A stretch of 64,000 nucleotides of DNA, from the NCBI RefSeq assembly GCF_001613325.1, contig NZ_BDCD01000016.1:1-64000 (forward strand), given 5' to 3'. The DNA is from Nocardia yamanashiensis NBRC 100130 (GTDB taxonomy: Bacteria > Actinomycetota > Actinomycetes > Mycobacteriales > Mycobacteriaceae). The notes beneath the pieces are model-generated. The model saw nothing but the letters and a program-made list of their open reading frames with translations, did not search any database and had not been told where the DNA came from. Positions 1 to 8,718 of the stretch are shown here, piece by piece (the first letter of the stretch is position 1; every line of letters starts with the position of its first letter). The translations under genes were made by a program, and so were the position numbers.

Positions 1-5
1 TTCGC

Positions 6-35
6 AAAAGGGGACCCAGATTTGGGTCCCCTTTT
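6..35 (+). terminator. Strong intrinsic terminator of the gene upstream of the window
   Basis: Bases 6-18 (AAAAGGGGACCCA) and 23-35 (TGGGTCCCCTTTT) form a perfect 13-bp stem with a 4-base loop. The right arm ends in four T on the plus strand and the left arm starts with four A, so it could act in both directions. It probably ends the transcript entering from the left. Confidence 0.85.
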
Positions 36-179
36 CGCGTTTCAGCACCCGGCGCTGCGAAGACGCTCGAAGGCACGTGATTGAATTGAAGGTTGGCGGA
101 CCAGTCCGCCGGCCCTCCTCACGCGCCCCCCAGCGCCGCGGCCGGGTACCGCAGGCTACAAGACTAGAGAGGGATCACC

Positions 180-2456
180 GTGGCGGAGCAGAACGACGGC
201 CGCAAACCCTTCCGCCGCAGTGGCGGATCCGGACAGGGCGGTTTCGGCAAGCCGCGCGACAATGCGGCGGACGATCGCCGGGAAGGCCGGACCGGCCGCG
301 ACGGTGGTTTCGATCGCGACCGCGGTGACCGCGGCGGCTACCGCGGCAGCCGTGACGACTCCGGACGTGGCGGTTTCAACCGTGAAGGCGGTAACCGCGA
401 AGGCGGCCGCGGCTTCGGCGGCCGTGGCGGCGAGAACCGCGGCGGCGGCTTCAATCGCGAGGGCGGCGACCGAGGCGGCTTCCGTCGCGGCGGCGACGAC
501 CGCGGTGGCTACAACCGTGAGGGTCGCGAAGGCGGCTACAACCGCGAAGGCCGCAGCGGCGGCAATCGCGAAGGCGGTTTCAACCGCGAGAATCGTGGCG
601 GCTTCAACCGCGGCGACAGCGACCGTGGCGGCTACCGCGGCAACCGTGACGACTCCGGACGCGGCGGCTTCAACCGTGAGGGCGGCAACCGCGAGGGCGG
701 TTACAACCGCGAAGGCCGTGGTGGCTTCAACCGTGGCGGCGAGGGCCGTGGGGGTGGCTTCAACCGCGCCGGCGGCTCGAACCGCGAAGGCGGTTACAAC
801 CGTGAAGGTCGCGGCGGGTTCAACCGTGGCGGCGAAGGCCGTGACGGCGGATTCAACCGCGGCGGCGCGAATCGTGAAGGCCGCGAGGGCGGTTACAACC
901 GCGAAGGCCGCGGCGGCTTCAATCGCGAGGGCCGAGAGGGCGGGTTCAATCGCGAAGGCCGTGAAGGCGGCTACAACCGCGACCGCCGCGAAGGCGGATT
1001 CAATCGCGAGGGCCGTGAAGGCGGCTACAACCGCGAGGGTCGCGACGGTGGTTACAACCGTGAAGGCCGCGAGGGCGGCTACAAGCGTGAAGGCCGTGAC
1101 GGCGGCTTCAACCGTGGCGGGCGTGACAACGAAAACCGTGACGGCGGTAAGGGATTCGGTCGCGATCGCGGTGACCGTCCCGAGCGTTCGGATCGTGCCG
1201 AGCGCGGGGATCGCGAGGAGCGGAAGAGCTTCGGGCGCAATGGTTTCGGCGACGATCGCGCGAAGGACGGCGACGATCGCGCCGAGGGCAAGGACTTCGA
1301 GCGGTCGGAGCGGTCCGAGGAGCGTGGCGACCGGGATCGTTCGGAACGGTCGTACGACGGCGGCAAGGATCGGCGGCGTGGCGGCGAAGGCGCCCGGGCC
1401 GGCGGCGGGCGTCCGGGTGAGCGGCGTTCGGGTCGTCCCGACGAGCCCGCGCTGCCCGACGACGTGCAGGCCTCCGATCTGGAACCGGCCGTCCGCCGCG
1501 ACCTGCTGAGCCTGGACAAGAGCAATGCCGAGTCGGTGGCCCGCCATCTGGTGATGGTCGCCCAGCTGCTGGACGAGGATCCGGAACTGGCGCTCGCGCA
1601 CGCCCGCGCGGCCCGCCAGCGCGCCGGCCGCATCGCCGTGGTGCGGGAGACCGCCGGTGTGGCGGCCTATCACGCAGGTGAATGGGCCGAGGCGCTCTCG
1701 GAACTGCGCACCGCCCGCCGCATGTCCGGCGGTTCCGGCCTGCTGGCCGTCATGGCCGACTGCGAACGCGGCCTGGGCCGCCCGGAGCGCGCCATCGAAC
1801 TCGGCCGCAGCGACGAAGCCCGCGCCCTGCAGGGTGACGAGGCGACCGAACTGCGCATCGTCGTCGCCGGCGCCCGCATGGACCTCGGCCAGTACGACCA
1901 GGCCGTGGTGACCCTGCAGACCGCCGAACTGGATCCCGCCCGCACCGGCTCCGCCGCGGCCCGCCTCTTCTACGCCTACGCCGAGGCCCTCCTCGCCGCC
2001 GGCCGCGCCGAGGAAGCGCTCACCTGGTTCATGAACGCCGCCTCCGCCGACCTCGACGGCGAGACCGACGCCGAGGACCGCGCCGCCGACCTGGCCGAGG
2101 GCAACACGGGCGACCGCGCTGCCTGGGACATCGACGACGCCGACGAGGACGACGACTCGGACGAAGACGACTCGGACGACGAGGCCGCCGATGACGCAGG
2201 TGCCGACGACTACGACGGCGACCTGGCCGCCGATGACGCCGCCCCCGCTCTCGACGAGGATGCGGCCGCCGCCGACTCGCGCCGCAGCACCGTGGCCGAG
2301 GACGCGGAGACCGCGGCCGACGCCGAAGACATCGACGACGCCGCCGACGTGATCGACGACGATGACGACGACGCGGACGCGCCTGCGACACAACCTGCCT
2401 CGGCCACTGGCGACCCGGAAACCGACGCGCGTTCCGAGAAGTCCTCGGAGAACTGA
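180..2456 (+). CDS. RGG/GGFNREG-repeat protein with TPR-like domain and acidic tail (Rv1691-like)
   Basis: 758 aa with a GTG start preceded by an AGAGAGGG ribosome-binding stretch. Three parts are visible. Residues ~1-420 are a very low-complexity, Arg/Gly-rich region built of repeats such as GGFNREGR and GGYNREG. Residues ~424-620 form a compact helical TPR-like domain. Residues ~640-758 are a strongly acidic Asp/Glu/Ala tail. The position before the HAD phosphatase and tlyA matches Rv1691, whose mycobacterial form is annotated as a TPR-type conserved protein. RGG tracts commonly bind RNA and drive condensate formation in other systems; that role is an inference here. Codon use inside the repeats is varied, so the repeats are kept as protein and are not a recent DNA slippage product. 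Confidence 0.85.
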   Translation: MAEQNDGRKPFRRSGGSGQGGFGKPRDNAADDRREGRTGRDGGFDRDRGDRGGYRGSRDDSGRGGFNREGGNREGGRGFGGRGGENRGGGFNREGGDRGGFRRGGDDRGGYNREGREGGYNREGRSGGNREGGFNRENRGGFNRGDSDRGGYRGNRDDSGRGGFNREGGNREGGYNREGRGGFNRGGEGRGGGFNRAGGSNREGGYNREGRGGFNRGGEGRDGGFNRGGANREGREGGYNREGRGGFNREGREGGFNREGREGGYNRDRREGGFNREGREGGYNREGRDGGYNREGREGGYKREGRDGGFNRGGRDNENRDGGKGFGRDRGDRPERSDRAERGDREERKSFGRNGFGDDRAKDGDDRAEGKDFERSERSEERGDRDRSERSYDGGKDRRRGGEGARAGGGRPGERRSGRPDEPALPDDVQASDLEPAVRRDLLSLDKSNAESVARHLVMVAQLLDEDPELALAHARAARQRAGRIAVVRETAGVAAYHAGEWAEALSELRTARRMSGGSGLLAVMADCERGLGRPERAIELGRSDEARALQGDEATELRIVVAGARMDLGQYDQAVVTLQTAELDPARTGSAAARLFYAYAEALLAAGRAEEALTWFMNAASADLDGETDAEDRAADLAEGNTGDRAAWDIDDADEDDDSDEDDSDDEAADDAGADDYDGDLAADDAAPALDEDAAAADSRRSTVAEDAETAADAEDIDDAADVIDDDDDDADAPATQPASATGDPETDARSEKSSEN
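366..1125 (+). repeat. In-gene tandem repeats coding GG(F/Y)NREGR units
   Basis: Imperfect 21-30 base units recur about 25 times, reading variants of ggcggcttcaaccgcgaagg. Wobble bases differ between units. They code the Arg/Gly-rich region of the first gene. Confidence 0.85.
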
Positions 2457-2475
2457 GCGACGTAAAACGCTGGTG

Positions 2476-2521
2476 AAAACGACCGCGTGGCAACCCGACC
2501 GGGCCGCCACGCGGTCGTTTT
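2476..2521 (+). terminator. Intrinsic terminator after the RGG-repeat gene
   Basis: Bases 2476-2491 and 2506-2521 form a perfect 16-bp stem (AAAACGACCGCGTGGC with its complement), with a 14-base loop and a right arm ending in TTTT. It lies 20 bases after the stop codon. Confidence 0.88.
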
Positions 2522-2597
2522 GTATTCGCTGAGCAGGCGTACGTCCGCCGTGCTCCGGTTCCGGCGCAATGGACGTCCGCCGGTGCGCCCCTTGCGG

Positions 2598-2740
2598 GGA
2601 CCGGCTCGAGTGCGATGCCACCGTCGCACTGTTCGCGCCGCCGGCGGCATCGGCCCGGCACGAATCCGCTGATCCGGTTGGCGGCGTGGTGTAGGTCGGG
2701 TCCACGGGCGGAAGGATGCAGCCGGTACGGCAGGCCGGGG
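2598..2740. repeat. Intergenic direct repeat, copy A
   Basis: Starts GGACCGGCTCGAGTGCGATG and aligns with copy B at a 187-bp offset over ~143 bp, with several small gaps. The best conserved part is the first ~30 bp (CTCGAGTG, GATGCCACCGTCGC) and the GGCGGCA/GGATGC stretch near the end. Confidence 0.65.
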
Positions 2741-2784
2741 GTCTGCCGTAGTGAAGCCCAGCCTGTCCAGCGGCGCCCTCAGCC

Positions 2785-2937
2785 GGACTGGCTCGAGTGG
2801 GATGCCACCGTCGCGTCGTGCGCCCGCCGGCGGCAGCGGCCGGGTACGGATCGGTGTGACCCGCTGTTCCGGTGGGGTGGTGCGGTAGGCCAGGATTACA
2901 AGCGGCGGCAGGATGCGGCCGGTGCGGGCACGCCGGG
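2785..2937. repeat. Intergenic direct repeat, copy B
   Basis: Starts GGACTGGCTCGAGTGGGATG. It is a diverged second copy of 2598-2740 and ends ~50 bp before the HAD gene start. Confidence 0.65.
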
Positions 2938-2986
2938 GTGGACGGCGGGCGCGTGGAACTGTTCGGTGAGAGCGAGAGGGCGTCAC

Positions 2987-3895
2987 ATGCGGCTACGGGA
3001 TCGATTCGGGGCACTGCTGCTGGATCTGGACGGCACGCTGTTCCGTGGACATGATCCGATTCCCGGTGCGCCCGAGGCGCTTTCGGGGGACGGTACGGAT
3101 CAGCGGCTGGTGTATGTGACCAATAACGCGAGCCGGTCGGCCGCGGGGGTGGCGCACCATCTGCGCGAAATGGGTTATCCCGCAACCGAGGACGAGGTGG
3201 CGACGAGCGCTCAGGCCGCCGCGCATCTGCTGGCGAAGCGATTGGGGCCGGGGTCCACGGTGCTCGTGGTGGGCACCGATGATCTCGTGGCGGAAGTGGA
3301 GAACGTAGGGCTGCAGGCGATCCGGCGCTTCGACGGCGTGGTGCCGGACGCCGTCGTGCAGGGGCATTCGCCGCTCACCGCGTGGGCCGATCTCGCCGAG
3401 GCCGCCTACGCCCTGCGCGGCGGAGCGCTGTGGGTGGCCGCGAACACCGATGCCACGCTGCCCAACGAACGCGGCCTGGCACCGGGCAACGGTTCCATGG
3501 TGGCGGCCTTGCGCACCGCGTCCGGCCGCGAACCGATCGTGGCGGGCAAGCCGTTCGCGCCCCTGCTGGAGGAGGCCATCACCCAGGGCGGGACGCGCGA
3601 TGCCCTGGTGGTCGGCGACCGTCTGGATACCGATATCGACGGCGCGCACACGGTCGGCCTGCCGTCGCTGATGGTCCTCACCGGCGTCAGTACGCTCGCG
3701 GATCTGCGCAACCAGCCGCGCACCCAGCTGCCCACCTATGTCGGGGAATCCCTCGACGCCCTCAATCACCCTGTCGCGGCGGCGCTGCCGGACCTGACGA
3801 ACGGCGCGGATATCGCCGACGGGCTGGCGGAGCTGCTGCGCGCCAACCCGGGCCGGGCCATCGCCGTGGCCGCCCCGCCCGCCGCGCAGGGCTGA
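2987..3895 (+). CDS. HAD-IIA family phosphatase, likely glycerol-3-phosphate phosphatase (Rv1692-like)
   Basis: 302 aa. HAD motif I DLDGTLFRG is at residues ~12-20, motif II TNNAS at ~45, and motif III GDRLDTDID near residue 210, with the cap domain between motifs II and III as in the NagD/HAD-IIA class. The ATG at 2987 has AGAGGG about 7 bases upstream; an in-frame GTG at 2966 is the alternative. The position between the Rv1691-like and Rv1693-like genes fits Rv1692, which is reported to dephosphorylate glycerol 3-phosphate during glycerophospholipid recycling. The exact substrate here is inferred from that orthology. The length is typical for the family. Confidence 0.9.
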   Translation: MRLRDRFGALLLDLDGTLFRGHDPIPGAPEALSGDGTDQRLVYVTNNASRSAAGVAHHLREMGYPATEDEVATSAQAAAHLLAKRLGPGSTVLVVGTDDLVAEVENVGLQAIRRFDGVVPDAVVQGHSPLTAWADLAEAAYALRGGALWVAANTDATLPNERGLAPGNGSMVAALRTASGREPIVAGKPFAPLLEEAITQGGTRDALVVGDRLDTDIDGAHTVGLPSLMVLTGVSTLADLRNQPRTQLPTYVGESLDALNHPVAAALPDLTNGADIADGLAELLRANPGRAIAVAAPPAAQG

Positions 3896-3905
3896 TCCGG
3901 TACGC

Positions 3906-4673
3906 CTACAACGGCTTCCGCGCCTCGACCAGGGTGCGAGCGGAGTACGCGACGAAGGGTCCTTCGGCGCTGATCCGCTCGTGCAGCATGCGCAGCCGGT
4001 ACAGGTATTCCTCCACGGTGAACCCGGGCACCATCCAGATCACCTTGCGCAGGAAGTAGATCACCGCGCCGATATCGTGGAACTCCATCCGCAGCCGCTC
4101 GGTGCGCAATTGCACGATGTCGAGCCCGGCGGCCCGGGCATCGGCGGCCTCCCGCTCCGGATCGCGCTGCAATCGCGCTTCCGGCTGCGGCCCGAGGAAG
4201 TACTCGACGAGCTCGAAAACACTGGCGGGCCCGACATGCTGGGCGAAGTACGCGCCACCGGGTTCCAGCACACGCGCGATCTCCGCCCACCAGATAGTGG
4301 CCGGATGCCGGCTGGTGACCAGATCGAAGGCATTGGCGGCGAACGGCAGTGGCGGTTCGTCCGGATCGGCCACCACCACCGCGCCGCGCGGATGCAGCAG
4401 CCGCGTCGCCTTCTCCAGATTGGGCGGCCAGGATTCGGTGGCGACCATGGTGGGCGGCAGCAGCGGCGCTTCCGCCAGCACCTCGCCGCCGCCGGTCTGG
4501 ATATCGAGGGCGGCCCGGGCGACGGCCAGCCGCGACGCCTGCTGCCGCTGATACCCCCAGGACGGCCGCGCCTCGGTCGCGCGCCCGGCGAGCCAGGAGA
4601 AGTCCCACCCGTCCACCGATACCGCGGCGGCTTCGGTCACCAGATCATCGAAGTTGCGGTCCATTTGCTCCAT
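3906..4673 (-). CDS. Class I SAM-dependent methyltransferase
   Basis: 255 aa. The SAM-binding core is recognisable but atypical. Residues ~55-75 read LDIQTGGGEVL (motif I), followed by ATESWPPNL with acidic VVVADPDEPPLPF and then FDLVTSRHP, with IARVLEPGGAYF as the later strand. This order (SAM site, WPPN, SRHP, LxPGG) is that of the small-molecule methyltransferase group often annotated as class I methyltransferases in actinobacteria. Starts at 4673 (MEQMDR) or 4664 (MDRNFDD) are both possible; a longer reading to 4817 would run over the start of the opposite gene and has poor composition. It converges with the HAD gene, leaving 10 bases between stops. Substrate unknown. Confidence 0.8.
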   Translation of the reverse strand: MEQMDRNFDDLVTEAAAVSVDGWDFSWLAGRATEARPSWGYQRQQASRLAVARAALDIQTGGGEVLAEAPLLPPTMVATESWPPNLEKATRLLHPRGAVVVADPDEPPLPFAANAFDLVTSRHPATIWWAEIARVLEPGGAYFAQHVGPASVFELVEYFLGPQPEARLQRDPEREAADARAAGLDIVQLRTERLRMEFHDIGAVIYFLRKVIWMVPGFTVEEYLYRLRMLHERISAEGPFVAYSARTLVEARKPL

Positions 4674-4787
4674 GCTGGCACAGCCGCGCAACAGACTTTT
4701 CCGGCGCGCGGTGAGGATGCCGGCGCGGGCGGGTCGGCGGCGGGATCGGATGCGGCACGGGTACGTGTGTTCGAATGGGAGTTCGGG

Positions 4788-4793
4788 TAGCGT
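4788..4793 (+). promoter_or_regulatory. Candidate -10 box for the tlyA-nadK-recN run
   Basis: TAGCGT fits the actinobacterial TANNNT -10 and lies 10 bases before the ATG at 4804, so any leader would be only a few bases long. No convincing -35 box was seen. Confidence 0.35.
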
Positions 4794-4803
4794 TGTCGCC
4801 ACG

Positions 4804-5070
4804 ATGAACATGCCCACGCCCCGCCCGCCGATGCCCGCGCCGGGACCCCGCCCCGGGGTGCCGCTGCCCGGGCAGCACCTTGCGGGCGCGAATCAGGAAT
4901 TCGCCGACCCGCAGCGAGTACAGGCGGAGGTGGACGCGCTGCTGGCCGAATTGGCGGCGGGCGCACGGGATTCGGCCGATGCAGGCACGGACCTGATGCG
5001 GCGCGCCAAGATTCTGGAGCAGGCGCACGACGTGCTGGTGCAGGCCCTGGCCACGGTGGACAAGATCTGA
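4804..5070 (+). CDS. Small conserved protein of the tlyA operon (Rv1693-like)
   Basis: 88 aa. The first ~24 residues are proline-rich (MPTPRPPMPAPGPRPG). The rest (LAGANQEFADPQRVQAEV to the C terminus) is a predicted helical hairpin ending AHDVLVQALATVDKI. No enzyme motif or membrane segment is present. The gene sits one base before tlyA and matches the position of Rv1693, whose function is unknown. Tight coupling suggests co-expression with tlyA, nadK and recN. A longer frame from 4654 is open but overlaps the opposite methyltransferase and has no better start. Confidence 0.8.
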   Translation: MNMPTPRPPMPAPGPRPGVPLPGQHLAGANQEFADPQRVQAEVDALLAELAAGARDSADAGTDLMRRAKILEQAHDVLVQALATVDKI

Positions 5071-5071
5071 G

Positions 5072-5989
5072 GTGGCCAGGCGCGCGCGAGTGGACGCGGA
5101 ACTGGTTCGTCGCGGATTGGCGCGGTCGCGGGAACACGCGGTCGAACTGATCACGGCGGGTCGCGTCCTGATCAATGGAACGGTCGCCACCAAGGCGGCG
5201 ACGGGCGTCGAGACGGGGACGCCGCTGCTGGTCCGGGAGGAACCGGACGAAGTGCAGTGGGCTTCGCGCGGCGCGCACAAACTCCTCGGCGCCCTGGCGG
5301 CGTTCGAACCGCTGGGCGTCTCGGTCGACGGTAAACGCTGCCTCGATGCCGGCGCCTCGACCGGCGGCTTCACCGATGTGCTGCTGTCCAAGGGCGCGCA
5401 GGAAGTGGTGGCCGCCGATGTCGGCTACGGCCAGCTGATCTGGCGCCTGCAGAACGATGATCGCGTCCGGGTGCACGACCGCACCAATGTGCGTTCCCTC
5501 ACCCCCGAACTCATCGGCGGCACAGTCGATCTCGTCGTCACCGACCTCTCTTTTATCTCCCTGGCCCTGGTGCTGCCCGCGCTGGCGGCCTGCGCCGCCC
5601 CGGGCGCGGACCTGCTGCCGATGGTCAAGCCGCAGTTCGAGGTCGGCAAGGACCGCGTGGGTTCCGGTGGCGTGGTGCGGGATCCGGCCCTGCGCGCCGA
5701 AACCGTGCGCGAAGTCGCCGCCGCCGCAGCGAAACTGGGTTTGCGCACCATGGGCGCCACCGCCAGCCCGCTGCCCGGTCCCTCCGGCAATGTCGAGTAC
5801 TTCCTCTGGCTGCGCAAAACCGGCGGCCCGGCGGATTCCGATGCGGTGGCCGGCGCGGCCGAGAACGACGCCGAGACCGCCGGTGACCGCCGTGACGGCG
5901 CGTCCGCCGGCTCCTACACATACGATTCTGACGAGGCGGCGCGGGTGGCGGCGCTGATCGATCGGGCGGTGCAGGAGGGTCCACAGTGA
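5072..5989 (+). CDS. tlyA: TlyA family 16S/23S rRNA 2'-O-methyltransferase
   Basis: 305 aa with a GTG start one base after the previous stop. An N-terminal S4-type RNA-binding domain (residues ~1-60, ARRARVDAELVRRGLARS) is followed by an FtsJ-like Rossmann methyltransferase with SAM motif DAGASTGGFTDVLL near residue 92, DLVVTDLSFISL near 155 and MVKPQFEVGK near 187. Mycobacterial TlyA methylates C1409 of 16S and C1920 of 23S rRNA, and its loss gives capreomycin resistance; the same role is expected here. The tail carries an extra Asp/Ala/Gly-rich stretch at residues ~252-285 before the final helix, which makes it longer than the ~268 aa mycobacterial enzyme. Confidence 0.93.
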   Translation: MARRARVDAELVRRGLARSREHAVELITAGRVLINGTVATKAATGVETGTPLLVREEPDEVQWASRGAHKLLGALAAFEPLGVSVDGKRCLDAGASTGGFTDVLLSKGAQEVVAADVGYGQLIWRLQNDDRVRVHDRTNVRSLTPELIGGTVDLVVTDLSFISLALVLPALAACAAPGADLLPMVKPQFEVGKDRVGSGGVVRDPALRAETVREVAAAAAKLGLRTMGATASPLPGPSGNVEYFLWLRKTGGPADSDAVAGAAENDAETAGDRRDGASAGSYTYDSDEAARVAALIDRAVQEGPQ

Positions 5990-6957
5990 ACGCGGCGAGC
6001 ACGACCAGGGAGATTCTGCTGGTCGCGCATCCGGGACGGCCCGAACTCATCGAGACCGCGCATCGCGTCGCGAAGATATTCGACGCCGCGGGCATCGGGT
6101 TGCGGGTGCTCGAGGACGAGGCCTACAGCACGCGTTTCGATCTGAACGATCGGGGCGAAGCGGACGGCTACCCGTTCCGGGTGATGGAGCACGGACCGGA
6201 CGCGGCCGTCGGCTGCGAGATGGTGCTGGCGCTCGGCGGGGACGGCACGTTCCTGCGCGCGGCCGAATTGGCGCGCAGCGCGTCGGTGCCGGTGCTGGGC
6301 ATCAATCTGGGCCGGATCGGGTTCCTGACCGAGGCCGAGGCCGAACATCTGGACGAGGCGCTCGCGCAGGTCGTGCATCGCGATTACACCGTCGAACAGC
6401 GCATGACCATCGATGTCAGTGTGCGCGTGGATGATCAGGTGGTGGAACGCGGCTGGGCGCTGAACGAGGCAAGCATCGAGAACGCCGCCCGCATGGGCGT
6501 GCTCGAGGTGGTGCTCGAGGTCGACGCGCGCCCGGTGTCCGCTTTCGGCTGCGACGGCGTCCTGATCGCCACCCCGACCGGTTCCACCGCTTACGCTTTC
6601 AGCGCCGGCGGCCCCATCGTGTGGCCGGAACTCGAAGCGCTGCTGGTCATCCCGAGCAATGCCCACGCCCTGTTCGCGCGGCCCCTGGTCACCAGCCCGG
6701 AGTCGCTGATCGCGGTGGAAACCGTTGCCACGGGCCACGATGCGATAGTTTTCCTCGACGGCCGACGCACCCTCGCATTGCCGCGGGGCGGCCGGGTCGA
6801 GGCGGTCCGCGGGACCGAGCCGGTGCGCTGGGTGCGTTTGGATTCCGCGCCCTTCGCCGACCGGATGGTGCGCAAGTTCCAGTTGCCCGTGACAGGCTGG
6901 CGGGGCCGCCCGTCTGCACGAACGGAGAGCACGAGTGCTGACAGAGATCAGGATTGA
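5986..6957 (+). CDS. nadK: NAD kinase
   Basis: 323 aa. A GTG start overlaps the tlyA stop (GTGA), implying translational coupling. It phosphorylates NAD to NADP with ATP or polyphosphate. Visible family features are LALGGDGTFLRAAE (residues ~81-94, the GGDG active-site loop), the ALNEASIE segment near residue 160, and the glycine-rich ATPTGSTAYAFSAGGPI block near 190-206. Length and motif spacing are normal for actinobacterial PpnK. The last 22 bases overlap the start of recN. The mycobacterial neighbourhood (Rv1694-Rv1695-Rv1696) is identical. Confidence 0.95.
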   Translation: MNAASTTREILLVAHPGRPELIETAHRVAKIFDAAGIGLRVLEDEAYSTRFDLNDRGEADGYPFRVMEHGPDAAVGCEMVLALGGDGTFLRAAELARSASVPVLGINLGRIGFLTEAEAEHLDEALAQVVHRDYTVEQRMTIDVSVRVDDQVVERGWALNEASIENAARMGVLEVVLEVDARPVSAFGCDGVLIATPTGSTAYAFSAGGPIVWPELEALLVIPSNAHALFARPLVTSPESLIAVETVATGHDAIVFLDGRRTLALPRGGRVEAVRGTEPVRWVRLDSAPFADRMVRKFQLPVTGWRGRPSARTESTSADRDQD

Positions 6958-8707
6958 CGGACTCGGCGTAATTTCCACCGCCACCGCGCAATTCCATGAA
7001 GGTTTGACCGTTCTGACCGGTGAGACCGGTGCGGGCAAGACCATGGTGGTCACCAGCCTGCACCTGCTCAGCGGGGCGCGCGCCGACGCGGGCCGGGTCC
7101 GGCTGGGGGCCTCGCGGGCGGTGGTCGAGGGCCGCTTCACCGTCGAGGAGGTGCACGACAGCGCCCGCGCCGAGGTCGAGGAGGTCCTCGAAGCCTCCGC
7201 CGCCGAGAAGGACGACGACGGCAGCATCATCGCGGTGCGCACCGTCGGCAGCGACGGGCGCTCGCGGGCACACCTGGGCGGGCGCAGCATTCCGGCTTCC
7301 GTGCTCTCGGATTTCACCACGCCGCTGCTCACCGTGCACGGCCAGAACGATCAGCTGCGCCTGCAGCGCCCGGACCAGCAGTTGCACGCACTGGACCAGT
7401 TCGCCGCCGATGCCGTGGCCCCGCTGCTGTCGAAGTATCAGAAGGCGCGGCGCAAATGGCTCGACGCCCGCAACGAACTGCTGGAACGCACCGCGCGCAG
7501 CCGCGAACTGGCCCTGGAAGCCGATCGGCTGACCCAGTCGCTGGCCGAAATCGACGCCATCGCACCGCAACCCGGCGAAGATGTGCACCTGGTCGACGAA
7601 GTGCGGCGATTGTCGGATCTGGATTCGCTGCGCGAAGCCGCCGCCACCGCCCACGACGCCCTCGCCGGTCCCGCCGACGCGCCCGGGGAGAGCTCCGGCG
7701 CGCTGGATCTGCTCGGCACCGCCCGCGCCCGCATCGAAGCCGCCGAGGATCCCGCCCTGGCGGTGCTGGGTCCCCGTCTGGGCGAGGCGATTTCGGTGGT
7801 GGTGGATCTGGCCACCGAACTCAGCTCCTACCTGTCGGATCTGCCGTCCGATCCGGGCGCACTGGACACCATGCTGGTGCGGCAGGCCGAACTCAAGACG
7901 CTCACCAGGAAATACGCCCCGGATATCGACGGCGTCATCAAATGGGCCGATGAGGCGCGGACCCGCCTGGAATCCCTGGACGTGTCCGAGGAAGCCTTGT
8001 CCGCCATGGCGAAAGACGTCGAAGCGGCCGCCGAGAAGGTGCGCGAGACCGCCAAGAAACTGACCGCCGCGCGCACCAAGGCCGCGGGCAAGCTCGCGTC
8101 CGCCGTGAGCACCGAACTGGGCGGTCTGGCGATGGGCCGGGCCCGCCTGGAGGTGCTGGTGCAGCCGATGCCCGCGGGCCCACAGGATTCCGCGCCGCTC
8201 ACCATCGACGGCCAGGAACTGCACGCCGGGTCAACCGGGGTGGACGAGGCCGAGTTCCGGCTCGCCGCGCACTCCGGCGCACAGCCGCTGCCCTTGAGCC
8301 GCAGCGCCTCCGGCGGTGAACTCTCGCGCATCATGCTCGCCCTGGAAGTGGTGCTGGCCAGTTCCGAACACGGCACGACCATGGTGTTCGACGAGGTCGA
8401 CGCCGGCGTCGGCGGTCGCGCCGCGGTCGAAATCGGCCGTCGCCTGGCCCGTTTGGCGCGTACCCACCAGGTCATCGTGGTCACCCACCTGCCGCAGGTG
8501 GCGGCCTTCGCCGACACCCACCTGGTGGTGGACAAGGTCGATGACGGCAAGGGTGTCAAGTCCGGTGTCCGCGCGCTCACCCAGGACGAGCGGGTCGTCG
8601 AATTGGCGCGCATGCTGGCCGGTTTGGGCGATACCGAGACCGGACGCGCGCACGCGTGGGAACTTCTCACCACCGCCCATGCCGAAAAGGTCGCGGCGGC
8701 AGGGTAG
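6935..8707 (+). CDS. recN: DNA repair protein RecN (SMC-like ATPase)
   Basis: 590 aa with a GTG start inside the end of nadK. Walker A GETGAGKT lies at residues ~29-36, a long central coiled-coil region at ~160-390, the ABC signature SASGGELSR near residue 458, and Walker B MVFDEVDAGVGG near 483. This arrangement is that of RecN, which acts at double-strand breaks. The C-terminal HLPQVAAFAD segment is also typical. The gene is the last of the compact tlyA-nadK-recN run; the next gene seems to have its own promoter inside the recN stop codon. Confidence 0.95.
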   Translation: MLTEIRIDGLGVISTATAQFHEGLTVLTGETGAGKTMVVTSLHLLSGARADAGRVRLGASRAVVEGRFTVEEVHDSARAEVEEVLEASAAEKDDDGSIIAVRTVGSDGRSRAHLGGRSIPASVLSDFTTPLLTVHGQNDQLRLQRPDQQLHALDQFAADAVAPLLSKYQKARRKWLDARNELLERTARSRELALEADRLTQSLAEIDAIAPQPGEDVHLVDEVRRLSDLDSLREAAATAHDALAGPADAPGESSGALDLLGTARARIEAAEDPALAVLGPRLGEAISVVVDLATELSSYLSDLPSDPGALDTMLVRQAELKTLTRKYAPDIDGVIKWADEARTRLESLDVSEEALSAMAKDVEAAAEKVRETAKKLTAARTKAAGKLASAVSTELGGLAMGRARLEVLVQPMPAGPQDSAPLTIDGQELHAGSTGVDEAEFRLAAHSGAQPLPLSRSASGGELSRIMLALEVVLASSEHGTTMVFDEVDAGVGGRAAVEIGRRLARLARTHQVIVVTHLPQVAAFADTHLVVDKVDDGKGVKSGVRALTQDERVVELARMLAGLGDTETGRAHAWELLTTAHAEKVAAAG

Positions 8708-8710
8708 CTT
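8705..8710 (+). promoter_or_regulatory. -10 box overlapping the recN stop codon
   Basis: TAGCTT begins on the recN TAG stop and is followed by 8 bases before the ATG at 8719, the spacing expected for a leaderless transcript. No ribosome-binding site is present. Confidence 0.4.
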
Positions 8711-8718
8711 CTTCGGCG

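Larger units (their letters stand above)
2457..2986. other. 530-bp gap before the HAD gene
   Basis: Besides the terminator, the gap holds two diverged copies of a ~145-150 bp direct repeat (2598-2740 and 2785-2937). Open frames cross it on both strands, but they have no ribosome-binding site and the composition looks non-coding. No RNA gene was recognised. Confidence 0.5.

Noticed and set aside
156..3185. 1009-codon open frame on the minus strand across the RGG-repeat gene
   Set aside because: It is the antisense of the repeat region; its Ala/Val/Thr-rich repetitive product follows from the GGC/CGC repeats and it has no start signals or domains.
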